Source: Cumulibacter sp047975195 (GTDB lineage Bacteria > Actinomycetota > Actinomycetes > Mycobacteriales > Antricoccaceae). Taken from it: 64,000 bases of DNA. Shown here piece after piece: positions 7,748 through 15,331 of this stretch. The position numbers and the translations under genes were made by a program. The first letter of the stretch is position 1. Each line of letters opens with the position of its first letter. A model generated the notes under the pieces. It saw only the letters and a program-made list of their open reading frames with translations, was not told the DNA's origin and ran no database searches. The stretch covers positions 1-64,000 of the forward strand of contig JBKEDB010000058.1 of assembly GCA_047975195.1 (NCBI GenBank). The letters run 5' to 3'.

Positions 7748-9262
7748 ATGGATCCGATGATCTTCGACTTTCTGGTGGTCGGCGCCGGCGCGGCTGGCTG
7801 TGCTGCGGCCAGCCGCCTTGCCGCGAACCCGCGGGCACAAGTGTTGCTGCTGGAGTCCGGCGGACGCCGCGCTCCTGCGGCAACGCACGTTCCACGGGCG
7901 ATGCCGTTTGCGTTGCGCTCGGCTGCCCTGACGAGTTACCCAACCCTCGGCCAGCACGACGGCGACGTCGGTTATTGGGTACGTGGACGCGGAATCGGCG
8001 GTTCGACACTGGTAAACGGAATGATGTACGTCCGCGGTGAGCCGGCGGCGTACGAGGAGTTTGAGTCCGCAGGGAACACTGGGTGGGGCTGGTCGGCTTT
8101 CCGTGCTGCATTCGAGGAAATCGAGGCCCGTCTGCGTCCGAGCCACTCAACGCTCAACGCACTCGATGAACTCGCGCTAGAGGCCGTGGCCGCCACCGGC
8201 GTGCCGATCGTCGCGGATGTCAACGCACTCGAGGGTCCACGAGCCGGCGCGATGCCCGCAACCATTCACCGAGGGGTACGGCGCAGCGCGGCGGCATTGC
8301 TGAAATCGGCCGGCCCAAACCTGCGCGTATTACCGGGGGCGACGGCGCAGACCCTGTTATGGCAGGGATCTCGGGTCATCGGCGCTCGGGTGCGCCGTGG
8401 AAGTACGCACCGCGAAATCCACGCACGCAACGTCGTGGTGTGTGCGGGCACCATCGAGACCCCGTTGCTGCTGGAGCGCTCGGGCATCGGTCGTGCCGAC
8501 GTACTGCACGCCGCCCGAATCCCGCTGCGCATCGCCAGTCCACGGCTCGGGGAAAGAATCGCCGAGCAGCGCGGCGTCGGGCTGCAGTTGCGGCTGCGCT
8601 CGGACGTCGCGGATGCGATGGAGCTGGGATCGACTAAGGCGATTGTTCGTCACGCAGCTCGTTACGCGGTCGGTCGCGGCGGCGCGATCGCGCGGCCGGC
8701 CTACGACGCCGTCGCGCTCCTGGCTCTCGGTGGCGCCACCGTGGACACGCAGATGCTGATCGCGCCCTTCGCACTCGCATCCCGCGGGATCTTGCGACCG
8801 GCAGGCTACCCGGGCATGCTGCTCGCCGGATACCCGTTGCGTTCCACCACCAGCGTGTCGGTACACGTGAATCCGGCTGATCCGTTCGGGGTGCCCATCA
8901 TCGACGCTTCGGAGCCGCTGACGGTGCACGATCTGAAAGCGCAACACGCCACGCTCGCCGCGCTGCGTCAGATCGCCGACACCAGCGGGCTGGGGGAAGT
9001 GGTCACGGGCGCAGATCACGCCGGGCCGGACGGTCCCGGATCGTCGATTTATCACGCCGTGGGCTCAGCCGCGATGGGCCCCGATGCTGATGCTGCGGTC
9101 GATTGCAACCTGCGAGTACGCGGCACAGCGGGGCTACACGTCGCCGACCTGTCGGCGCTGCCGCACCATCCCAGCGGCGGGACAGCTGCCGTGGCGATGG
9201 CGATCGGTTGGATCGCGGGCGATCGCATCGGTGCCACTGGCGCTACCGAGCCGCATCGTTGA
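7748..9262 (+). CDS. GMC-family FAD-dependent oxidoreductase
   Basis: A 504-residue glucose-methanol-choline oxidoreductase that oxidises an alcohol with FAD. FDFLVVGAGAAGCAAASRLA is the N-terminal dinucleotide fold. VRGRGIGGSTLVNGMMYVRG is the family signature, SSIYHAVGSAAMG carries one active-site His, and LPHHPSGGTAAVAMAIGW closes the FAD site. Substrates in this family range from choline to sterols and sugars, and nothing nearby selects one. The start may be 7748 or 7757, both ATG with weak ribosome sites; 7748 is chosen only because it is longer. Confidence 0.82.
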   Translation: MDPMIFDFLVVGAGAAGCAAASRLAANPRAQVLLLESGGRRAPAATHVPRAMPFALRSAALTSYPTLGQHDGDVGYWVRGRGIGGSTLVNGMMYVRGEPAAYEEFESAGNTGWGWSAFRAAFEEIEARLRPSHSTLNALDELALEAVAATGVPIVADVNALEGPRAGAMPATIHRGVRRSAAALLKSAGPNLRVLPGATAQTLLWQGSRVIGARVRRGSTHREIHARNVVVCAGTIETPLLLERSGIGRADVLHAARIPLRIASPRLGERIAEQRGVGLQLRLRSDVADAMELGSTKAIVRHAARYAVGRGGAIARPAYDAVALLALGGATVDTQMLIAPFALASRGILRPAGYPGMLLAGYPLRSTTSVSVHVNPADPFGVPIIDASEPLTVHDLKAQHATLAALRQIADTSGLGEVVTGADHAGPDGPGSSIYHAVGSAAMGPDADAAVDCNLRVRGTAGLHVADLSALPHHPSGGTAAVAMAIGWIAGDRIGATGATEPHR

Positions 9263-9312
9263 GACCGCTACGCGTTTGCATCGCACCCCGCTGCAGCACT
9301 AGTCGGTGCACG

Positions 9313-9684
9313 TCACGCGACTGGTGCGCAGTCCTGACCGCATCCCTCGGCGTCCACGGGCGCATCTGCGTGTGACGCCGGGCGGTGCAGTACGGCGGTG
9401 CGCGGCGTCATCAGAAATCCCTCGCCGTCCATCCGTGCCGTACCGTCGGCAAGCAGGGTAAAACCGCGCGGCTCACGCGGCGGACATAACAAGGTGACGG
9501 CGGGATTCTGCGCGATGTTACCGGCGGTCCCCTTGCTCTGCGTAGGGATGTGTACGCCATGGTCATCGACCGTGACCTCGACGCACACCACCTTCACGCC
9601 AGCGGCTCCGACAGACAGCAAGTAGGCGGTTTCGAAGTCGTCCAGGGCCTTCGCGAGGTCTTCGACTTTGACCGGGATGCTCAT
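9313..9684 (-). CDS. Pyridoxamine 5'-phosphate oxidase-fold (PPOX-class) protein
   Basis: A 123-residue split-barrel flavin or F420-binding protein. The start KVEDLAKALDDFETAYLLSVG and the segment KGTAGNIAQNPAVTLLCPP are typical of PPOX-class enzymes, which reduce small substrates with FMN or F420. Its size suits a single barrel that dimerises. The C-terminal tail is His- and Cys-containing (HADAPVDAEGCGQDCAP) and may be flexible or bind a metal. It converges on the GMC gene and is divergent from rlmC, with only about 40 bp between starts. Confidence 0.75.
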   Translation of the reverse strand: MSIPVKVEDLAKALDDFETAYLLSVGAAGVKVVCVEVTVDDHGVHIPTQSKGTAGNIAQNPAVTLLCPPREPRGFTLLADGTARMDGEGFLMTPRTAVLHRPASHADAPVDAEGCGQDCAPVA

Positions 9685-9722
9685 ACAGTCAGCGTACGCC
9701 GCGGCCGTACCCTGATGCTGCT

Positions 9723-10838
9723 ATGCAATGCGACTACTTCGACGCCAGGGCGTGTCTCTCCTGCTCCCTCATGGGGACGCCGTACGAGGACCAGTTGCGT
9801 CGCAAGGACGCGGCCGTCCGCGCGGTCCTCGCCTCGCATATCGACACACAAAGGTGGCTGGCGCCGTACCGCAACACCGAATCGCGCTTCCGCAACAAGG
9901 CCAAGTTAGCCGTCGGCGGGACCATCGCGGCACCGACGCTCGGAATCCTGGATCACGGCCTCGGGGTCGATCTGCGCGACTGCGGTCTCTACGAACCCGC
10001 GCTGGCACGTACGTTCGCCGACCTCGCCACCTTCATCACGACGGCTCGACTGGCGCCCTACGATTTGGCTACCCGACGCGGTGAGCTGAAGAATCTACTG
10101 GTCACCGTCTCACCAGACGGCGAGGTGATGCTGCGCTTTGTATTGCGCTCGCAAGAGCCGATTGCCCGAATCCGCAAATACCTGCCGGGCCTGCTCGCGG
10201 CGTGTCCGGCAATCGTCGCAGTGTCGGCAAATATTCTGCCGGAGCACAAGGCGGTGTTAGAGGGCGATCGCGAGATCCCCCTCACCGAACGTGACACGTT
10301 GCCAATGCGCCTCAACGACATCACGATGCATGTGCGCCCCCAATCGTTCTTCCAAACCAGTTCGCATATTGCCGCGGCTCTCTACCGCCAGGCGGCCTCG
10401 TGGGCGGCCAACCACCAGCCGCCGGACGCCTGGGATCTGTACTGCGGCGTAGGCGGGTTCGCCCTGCACCTCGCGGCTGAAGGCATTGCCGTCACTGGGG
10501 TGGAAACGTCTGGCGAAGCGATCGCTAGCGCCAGGCTCAGCGCCGCCGACGCGCAACTCAATGCGCAGTTCGTCGCGGCCGACTCCCTGACCTTCGCCGC
10601 ACAACACCGCGCCCCCGGCCTCGTCGTTGTCAATCCGCCACGTCGGGGAGTCGGAGATCTCGCCGAGTGGCTCGAACACAGCGCAGTCAGCCACATCATC
10701 TATTCCTCCTGCAACGCCGCATCGCTGGCCACAGACCTCGCCGCAATGCCGTCGTATCGCGCCCTCACCGCGCGACTGTTCGACATGTTTCCGCAGACCG
10801 ACCACCACGAAGTGATGGTGCTACTGCAGCGCGGGTAG
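9723..10838 (+). CDS. rlmC: 23S rRNA (uracil747-C5)-methyltransferase RlmC
   Basis: A 371-residue class-I methyltransferase of the TrmA/RlmC/RlmD group that methylates a uracil in 23S rRNA. An iron-sulfur cluster site is visible (Cys3, Cys11, Cys14 and Cys87 in RDCGLYEP). DLYCGVGGFALHLA is the SAM-binding loop and VVNPPRRGVG is motif IV. IIYSSCNAASLATDL holds the catalytic Cys, and the ending FPQTDHHEVMVLLQR the general-base Glu. The lack of an N-terminal TRAM domain and the length support RlmC over RlmD. The gene stands alone, with the rhodanese 72 bp downstream. Confidence 0.88.
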   Translation: MQCDYFDARACLSCSLMGTPYEDQLRRKDAAVRAVLASHIDTQRWLAPYRNTESRFRNKAKLAVGGTIAAPTLGILDHGLGVDLRDCGLYEPALARTFADLATFITTARLAPYDLATRRGELKNLLVTVSPDGEVMLRFVLRSQEPIARIRKYLPGLLAACPAIVAVSANILPEHKAVLEGDREIPLTERDTLPMRLNDITMHVRPQSFFQTSSHIAAALYRQAASWAANHQPPDAWDLYCGVGGFALHLAAEGIAVTGVETSGEAIASARLSAADAQLNAQFVAADSLTFAAQHRAPGLVVVNPPRRGVGDLAEWLEHSAVSHIIYSSCNAASLATDLAAMPSYRALTARLFDMFPQTDHHEVMVLLQRG

Positions 10839-10910
10839 GTTCAGAGGTGCAGTGATGGTGAATCGGCTGCCGGCGCCGCCGGTAGCACGCAGTCCAGTGA
10901 GGAGCAGAAC

Positions 10911-11351
10911 ATGGCGGAGCAGGGTGAGATCCGGTCGGTATGGGATCAGGTCGAGGAAATTAAGAAGGACCTGGAGAACCTGAGCATCGACCAGACAAAG
11001 GCCATTGTCGATGCCGACGAGGACGGCGTCATGGTCATCGATATCCGCGAAATCCAGGAGCGTGTCGACTCCGGCGCGATCCCAGGATCCACGCACGTCG
11101 CACGAGGAATGCTTGAGTTCTGGGCCGACCCGAAGTCGCCGTACTACCGTGACTACTTCACTACGGACAAGAGGTACGTGCTTTACTGCGCCGGCGGCGG
11201 AAGGTCTGCGCTCGCGGCTAAGGCGCTCAAGGACATGGGCTTCGGCAACGTTGCTCATGTCGAGGAAGGCTTCACCGGCTGGGCAAAGGCGGGCATGCCG
11301 GTGGAAGATGTTGCCTCGACGAGCCGCTGGATCCGTCGCCCTAAATCGTAG
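10911..11351 (+). CDS. Rhodanese-domain sulfurtransferase
   Basis: A 146-residue single-domain rhodanese. VMVIDIREIQERVDSGAIPG is the N-terminal rhodanese strand, and VLYCAGGGRSALAAKAL is the active-site loop with the persulfide Cys and a six-residue ring typical of sulfur transfer. GFTGWAKAGMPV is the usual end. It probably carries sulfur in the cytoplasm or detoxifies sulfide or cyanide. The ATG has a good AGGAG site upstream. The membrane protein that follows starts nine bases after this stop, so they are likely cotranscribed. Confidence 0.85.
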   Translation: MAEQGEIRSVWDQVEEIKKDLENLSIDQTKAIVDADEDGVMVIDIREIQERVDSGAIPGSTHVARGMLEFWADPKSPYYRDYFTTDKRYVLYCAGGGRSALAAKALKDMGFGNVAHVEEGFTGWAKAGMPVEDVASTSRWIRRPKS

Positions 11352-11359
11352 CGCCGACG

Positions 11360-12160
11360 GTGTCGCCGAGCGTACGCACGGCGCTGACGCCTGGCGAACT
11401 CAACTTCCTGCACACCGACCCTGCACGGGCGCGCAAACGGTGGTCCATCATCGCGGCGGTGACCGTCGTGTGTGCCCTGATCCCGCTCGTGCTTCCCTTG
11501 CTCAGCGGTAGCATGCGCAATCACCTGGCTGGAAACACCGAGGAGGTCAGTGCCGAAGTCACGTCCGTGCACGTTGTCGGTAACTGCCGCAGTGGCCAGC
11601 GCAATAGCGTCGCGGTGACATGGATGAGCGACGGCGTCGAGAACGACGGCGCCTACACCACGTGTGGAGATGCTCCTGAGGTAGGCGCGAGCGTCACACT
11701 CTGGATCGGTACGGGTGGCAACATCCAGACGAACTCGCCGACAGGCGACGGCATCGGGTTGATTGCGCTCAGTGTTGCGCTTGGAATGTTGGCGATCGGA
11801 GCAGGCGCCCTGGCCGCTGTACCCCTCGGCCGTCGGCGGCGACGGTTGCTCAGAGCAAGCAATCACCCGCTCGATGCGGTCGGCCCGGTAGAGACGAAAT
11901 ACAACGGTCGGTACGACGAACTACACATTCGCCTCGCCGCTACGCACGTCGCCCAGCGGCACGGTGCGCGCAGAGCGAAGGTCACTCTGCGCAGTCAGTA
12001 CGGCGCGAAGCCGATCGGCCGCGGGCATCGGGAATTGCGCGGGACCTGGCAGCAGATGTACATCGTGCGCGGGGACCAGGCGGCGAAACACTCCCTCGCG
12101 CTGCTCACCCGCGGTCCCCAGCGTTGCTGGGTCGAATTCCGCAACCGTGGCGCGAAGTAG
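11360..12160 (+). CDS. Two-pass membrane protein of unknown function (DUF3592-like layout)
   Basis: A 266-residue protein with membrane helices at about 28-50 and 132-155. The roughly 80 residues between them have one Cys pair (GNCRSG and TTCGDAP), which may form a disulfide outside the cell. The C-terminal 100 residues are basic and likely cytoplasmic. This helix-domain-helix layout with a short beta-rich loop is like DUF3592 proteins, but I cannot confirm the family. Translation starts at a GTG at 11360, nine bases after the rhodanese stop. Confidence 0.6.
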   Translation: MSPSVRTALTPGELNFLHTDPARARKRWSIIAAVTVVCALIPLVLPLLSGSMRNHLAGNTEEVSAEVTSVHVVGNCRSGQRNSVAVTWMSDGVENDGAYTTCGDAPEVGASVTLWIGTGGNIQTNSPTGDGIGLIALSVALGMLAIGAGALAAVPLGRRRRRLLRASNHPLDAVGPVETKYNGRYDELHIRLAATHVAQRHGARRAKVTLRSQYGAKPIGRGHRELRGTWQQMYIVRGDQAAKHSLALLTRGPQRCWVEFRNRGAK

Positions 12161-12172
12161 CCGGTCGGCTAC
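12157..12172. terminator. Short hairpin covering two convergent stop codons
   Basis: The arms GTAGCCG and CGGCTAC are perfect and separated by two bases. The stem contains the TAG of the membrane protein gene on the plus strand and the TAG of the mch-like gene on the minus strand, which converge here with an 8-bp gap. No clear T-run follows on either side, so termination is plausible but not certain. Confidence 0.4.
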
Positions 12173-13227
12173 CCGCGGCGTGGGAGCAGCACGGTGTAGT
12201 CGAAGTCGAGTACGACGTTCGGCAGGTACTTACCGTCCGCACCCTTGAACGGGTGGTCGGCGCACGGCTGATTCTTGGTCGCTACCGTCCGGACCCGCAG
12301 CGCGCCCGCGTCAGAACGACCGGGCAACTCGATCTTCTCCAACACCTCGGACCACGCGTAGATGGTGTCGCTGGCGAATGTCGGGTTCGAGTGGGTGCCG
12401 CCGTTGATAGCGAGGACGAACTGCGCATTGGCCAGGCCGTTGAATGACAGCGCGCGGGCGAGGCTGATGATGTGCCCGCCATAGATCAGTCGGCGACCGA
12501 TTTTCTCCTGGCCCTGCGCATGCTGGTTGAAGTGCACTTTGGCGGTGTTCTGGTACAACCGCGTGGCCAGCATGTGATCGGATTCTTCGATTGTCACGCC
12601 GTCGACGTGATCGATCTTCTCCCCGGCCTCGTAGTCTTCCCAGAGGTACGGCGACCCGGCAAGCGTCGTGTCGTAGGCGGTCGTGTCGATGGTGAACGGC
12701 ACGCTCAGCGCGCTGGCGTCGACGGCATCGGGCAGTTCCGGGAGTTGAGCCGCCCCGACCTCGGCGGACTCGTCACGCTTGCGCACCATGACCCAGCGCA
12801 CGTACTCCAGGACCGTCTCACCGTGCTGGTTTTTGCCGACCGATCGCACATAAACGTTGCCGCTCTTGCCGTTGCTGTTGGGCTTCAGCCCAATCACCGT
12901 CGAGGTCGTGGTCAGCGTGTCTCCCGGGTACACCGGAGCGCCGTACACGCCGGCAGCGTAACCGAGGTTGGCGACGGCGTTCAGCGATACGTCCGGCACG
13001 GACTTACCGAACACGATGTGAAACGCCAGCAAACTGTCGACCGGCATGCGCTCGAAGCCCATCGTGGTGGCAAACGTGGAGGCCGAGGTCGCGGCGAACC
13101 GTGATCCGTACAGTCCGGTGTACAGCGCGATGTCCCCTTCGGTGATGGTCCGCGGGGTGGCGTGCACGAGCTCCTGCCCCATGGCGAAGTCCTCGAAGTA
13201 GTTGCCTTGCACGGTCTTCCTCGACAT
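12169..13227 (-). CDS. mch: Mesaconyl-CoA hydratase-like MaoC protein (beta-methylmalyl-CoA dehydratase)
   Basis: A 352-residue double-hotdog MaoC protein. The first half begins GNYFEDFAMGQELVHATPRT and continues through ALYTGLYGSRFA and DSLLAFHIVFGKSVPDVSLN. The second half includes AGSPYLWEDYEAGEKIDHVD and NTAKVHFNQHAQGQ and ends VVLDFDYTVLLPRRG. This is very close to the mesaconyl-C1-CoA hydratase of the ethylmalonyl-CoA pathway as I recall it from Rhodobacter, which hydrates mesaconyl-CoA to methylmalyl-CoA. No other pathway gene (Ccr, Ecm, Mcd) lies in the window, so its role here is open. The ATG at 13227 matches the family start. Confidence 0.8.
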   Translation of the reverse strand: MSRKTVQGNYFEDFAMGQELVHATPRTITEGDIALYTGLYGSRFAATSASTFATTMGFERMPVDSLLAFHIVFGKSVPDVSLNAVANLGYAAGVYGAPVYPGDTLTTTSTVIGLKPNSNGKSGNVYVRSVGKNQHGETVLEYVRWVMVRKRDESAEVGAAQLPELPDAVDASALSVPFTIDTTAYDTTLAGSPYLWEDYEAGEKIDHVDGVTIEESDHMLATRLYQNTAKVHFNQHAQGQEKIGRRLIYGGHIISLARALSFNGLANAQFVLAINGGTHSNPTFASDTIYAWSEVLEKIELPGRSDAGALRVRTVATKNQPCADHPFKGADGKYLPNVVLDFDYTVLLPRRG

Positions 13228-13305
13228 CACGCACTGCCCTTTCGTCGGTTCTGATGGCGACATTCTCGCAAACCACGTACTGCCGGAATCACCTAGGCTG
13301 AGACC

Positions 13306-13527
13306 ATGCACCTCGGCGTGGACTTCGGCACGACGCGCGCGATCGTGGCGTACGTCGACCGCGGCAACTACTCCGTTGTCTGCTGCTTCGATTCCAACGC
13401 AGACGCACGCGACCAGGTGCCGGCTCTGGGACCGAATCGTGTCCGTAAACAACTGCGATGTCGACACTGGAGACCAGTTGGACGTCGTACTCGCCGCAGA
13501 CCGCACGGCAACGGCGAGGCCACGTAG
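13306..13527 (+). pseudogene. Remnant of an Hsp70-like gene (N-terminal ATPase motif only)
   Basis: The frame begins MHLGVDFGTTRAIVAYVDRG, the phosphate-1 ATPase motif of Hsp70/DnaK-like proteins, and stays recognisable for about 40 residues (to DARDQVPAL). It then becomes Arg-rich nonsense and stops after 73 residues. A real Hsp70-like protein needs 400 or more residues, and I found no continuation in the other two frames before the next gene at 13543. It is most likely the stump left by a deletion, though a short expressed peptide cannot be excluded. Confidence 0.6.
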
Positions 13528-13542
13528 TCACCAGGAGGCTTA

Positions 13543-14322
13543 ATGTCCCAGACCCCGACACTTACCGTTGAGACGCCGGACCCGGGTGTCATTGCCCCGT
13601 TCTATGCCGCGTTGGGATTCATCGAGGTCGATCGCGATACCGACCGGATCGAACTCGACCGCGGAGGTTTGCGACTGTCGCTGCTCGGCGGTTCGGCTCA
13701 CCAATCACCAAGCGGTGGCGGATTCGAGCTGACGATGCAGGTCGATGATCTGGATGCCATGCGGGCCGCGCTGCTGGTGGCCGGCGGCTCCGAACATGAC
13801 GGTGGGCGGTCTGCATGGTCGGGCACTCTGCTGCTCGACCCCGTCGGCAACAGGATTCGGCTGTTGGCCCCTGCGGTAGCCACACCGACGCCCTCGTCCG
13901 CAGCCACCCCTTCCGCGCCGGCCCACGAGGGTGCGATGTCGCCGCCGACCGCACCCACGGCGTCGACGTCCGCGTCACCGTCGACCTCCCCGACAAAGGA
14001 CGCATCGCAGGCAATGTCGTCGAGCACGCTCGCCGCGGGGGCGTCTGCGTTGTGGAATGCGGCGGATGCCGCTATCGACCGGTTGCCCACCCCGCAGTCG
14101 TCGCTGCCTGCGGACTATTACACCGAAGACGGCGTCCCGACGTTCGACGCGGTCGCTCAACGCATCCACAAACAAGCGGCAACTGCCGAAGGCAATTCCG
14201 TGCTGGACGCTGAACCGCCTCGCGGCCGCGACGAGGCACAGGACCTCGATCGGCTCAAGCAGGCTGGCAAGGATCGCCTGGACCAGTTGCGCAACGGATT
14301 CGGTCAACCCGGACCTAGTTGA
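13543..14322 (+). CDS. VOC-fold protein with a long Ser/Thr/Pro-rich tail
   Basis: Residues 1 to about 107 form a glyoxalase/VOC domain: TLTVETPDPGVIAPFYAALGFIEV, FELTMQVDDLDAMRAAL and LLDPVGNRIRLLAP are the usual three landmarks. A run rich in Ser, Thr, Pro and Ala follows (about 108-165), then a charged helical end (DEAQDLDRLKQAGKDRLDQL). The linker looks disordered. VOC domains bind metals or drugs or catalyse isomerisation, and none of these can be assigned here. An AGGAGG site lies just before the ATG. The tail is unusual for the family. Confidence 0.65.
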   Translation: MSQTPTLTVETPDPGVIAPFYAALGFIEVDRDTDRIELDRGGLRLSLLGGSAHQSPSGGGFELTMQVDDLDAMRAALLVAGGSEHDGGRSAWSGTLLLDPVGNRIRLLAPAVATPTPSSAATPSAPAHEGAMSPPTAPTASTSASPSTSPTKDASQAMSSSTLAAGASALWNAADAAIDRLPTPQSSLPADYYTEDGVPTFDAVAQRIHKQAATAEGNSVLDAEPPRGRDEAQDLDRLKQAGKDRLDQLRNGFGQPGPS

Positions 14323-14395
14323 CCTCGTACGGACGAGGGTGATTATGTGGAGCCCAACGTATTGAACCGACCGTCCACTACACAAAGGCATCCGG

Positions 14396-15211
14396 ATGAC
14401 CACTGAAGCCACCAAGTACGACGAACTTCCGCAGCTGCTCAACCGATCCATCAGCGGTGAGACCGCGATCATTACCGGCGGCGCGAGCGGCATGGGCCGC
14501 GCGACGGCTCACCTGTTTGCCAGCGAGGGCGCGAAGGTGGTCATCGCCGATCTCGGCGCCGACCGAGTCCAGAAAGTGGTCGACGAGATCAACACACGAT
14601 TCGGCGCCGAACTGGCGCTGGGCGCCGAATGTGACGTCGCGGACCTCGACCAGTTGCGGAACGTCGTCGAGTCCGCGACGCCGTGGAGCGGTCGGCTCGA
14701 CATCGTCGTCAACAACGCCGGGATGGGTCGACCCAACGCGCTGACCCAACCCGAAGACGAATTCACCGAGGCATGGGATCGAGTGCTCGCGGTCAACCTG
14801 AGTGCCCAGGCACAGTTGGTACGCCTGGCTCTGCCCTACCTGCTGAAGTCGGACGCCGCCCGGGTCGTCAACATTGCCAGCACAGAGGCGATCGTGGCGC
14901 AGTCCGGGCTCGTCAGTTACGCCGCATCCAAGACCGGGGTCGCCGGCCTGACGCGGGGCCTGGCGGTCGAACTCGGACGCCAGGGCGTCACCGTTAACTG
15001 CATCTGCCCGGGCCCCATCGATACGCCGATGACGAAGGGACATCCTGACGAGGCAAAGGAGATCTACGCTCGGCGACGTGTTCCGCTGCGCCGGTACGGG
15101 ATCCCCGAGGAGGTCGCACAGATGACGCTCAACCTCTGTCTGCCGTCGTCGTCGTACGTCAATGGCGCGGTGATTCCAGTCGACGGCGGAATGACCATTC
15201 GCCACACCTAG
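14396..15211 (+). CDS. Short-chain dehydrogenase/reductase (SDR)
   Basis: A 271-residue classical SDR that oxidises or reduces a hydroxyl/keto group with NAD(P). TAIITGGASGMGRATAHLF is the coenzyme loop, LDIVVNNAGMG the NNAG motif, and SYAASKTGVAGL the YxxxK catalytic pair, preceded by NIAST with the catalytic Ser. CPGPIDTPM is the usual late motif. An acidic residue after the second strand (VVIADLGAD) suggests NAD rather than NADP. It is convergent with the acyl-CoA dehydrogenase operon across a strong terminator. Confidence 0.85.
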   Translation: MTTEATKYDELPQLLNRSISGETAIITGGASGMGRATAHLFASEGAKVVIADLGADRVQKVVDEINTRFGAELALGAECDVADLDQLRNVVESATPWSGRLDIVVNNAGMGRPNALTQPEDEFTEAWDRVLAVNLSAQAQLVRLALPYLLKSDAARVVNIASTEAIVAQSGLVSYAASKTGVAGLTRGLAVELGRQGVTVNCICPGPIDTPMTKGHPDEAKEIYARRRVPLRRYGIPEEVAQMTLNLCLPSSSYVNGAVIPVDGGMTIRHT

Positions 15212-15241
15212 CCGGCGCGGCGTATCGCCTCAACCTCACGC

Positions 15242-15276
15242 ATCGACCGAGGGACCCCAGGGGTCCCTCGGTCGAT
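15242..15276. terminator. Bidirectional terminator hairpin
   Basis: A 17-bp perfect inverted repeat with a one-base centre (in practice a small loop) starts ATCGACCGAGGGACCCC and is followed by TTTTC on the plus side. It lies between the convergent SDR gene and the acyl-CoA dehydrogenase gene and can stop transcription both ways. This sets the 3' end of the large minus-strand operon. Confidence 0.85.
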
Positions 15277-15331
15277 TTTCCTCGGGCGAGGATTACTATC
15301 TCGGCCCACCGTGCCGATGAACCGATGCTGA

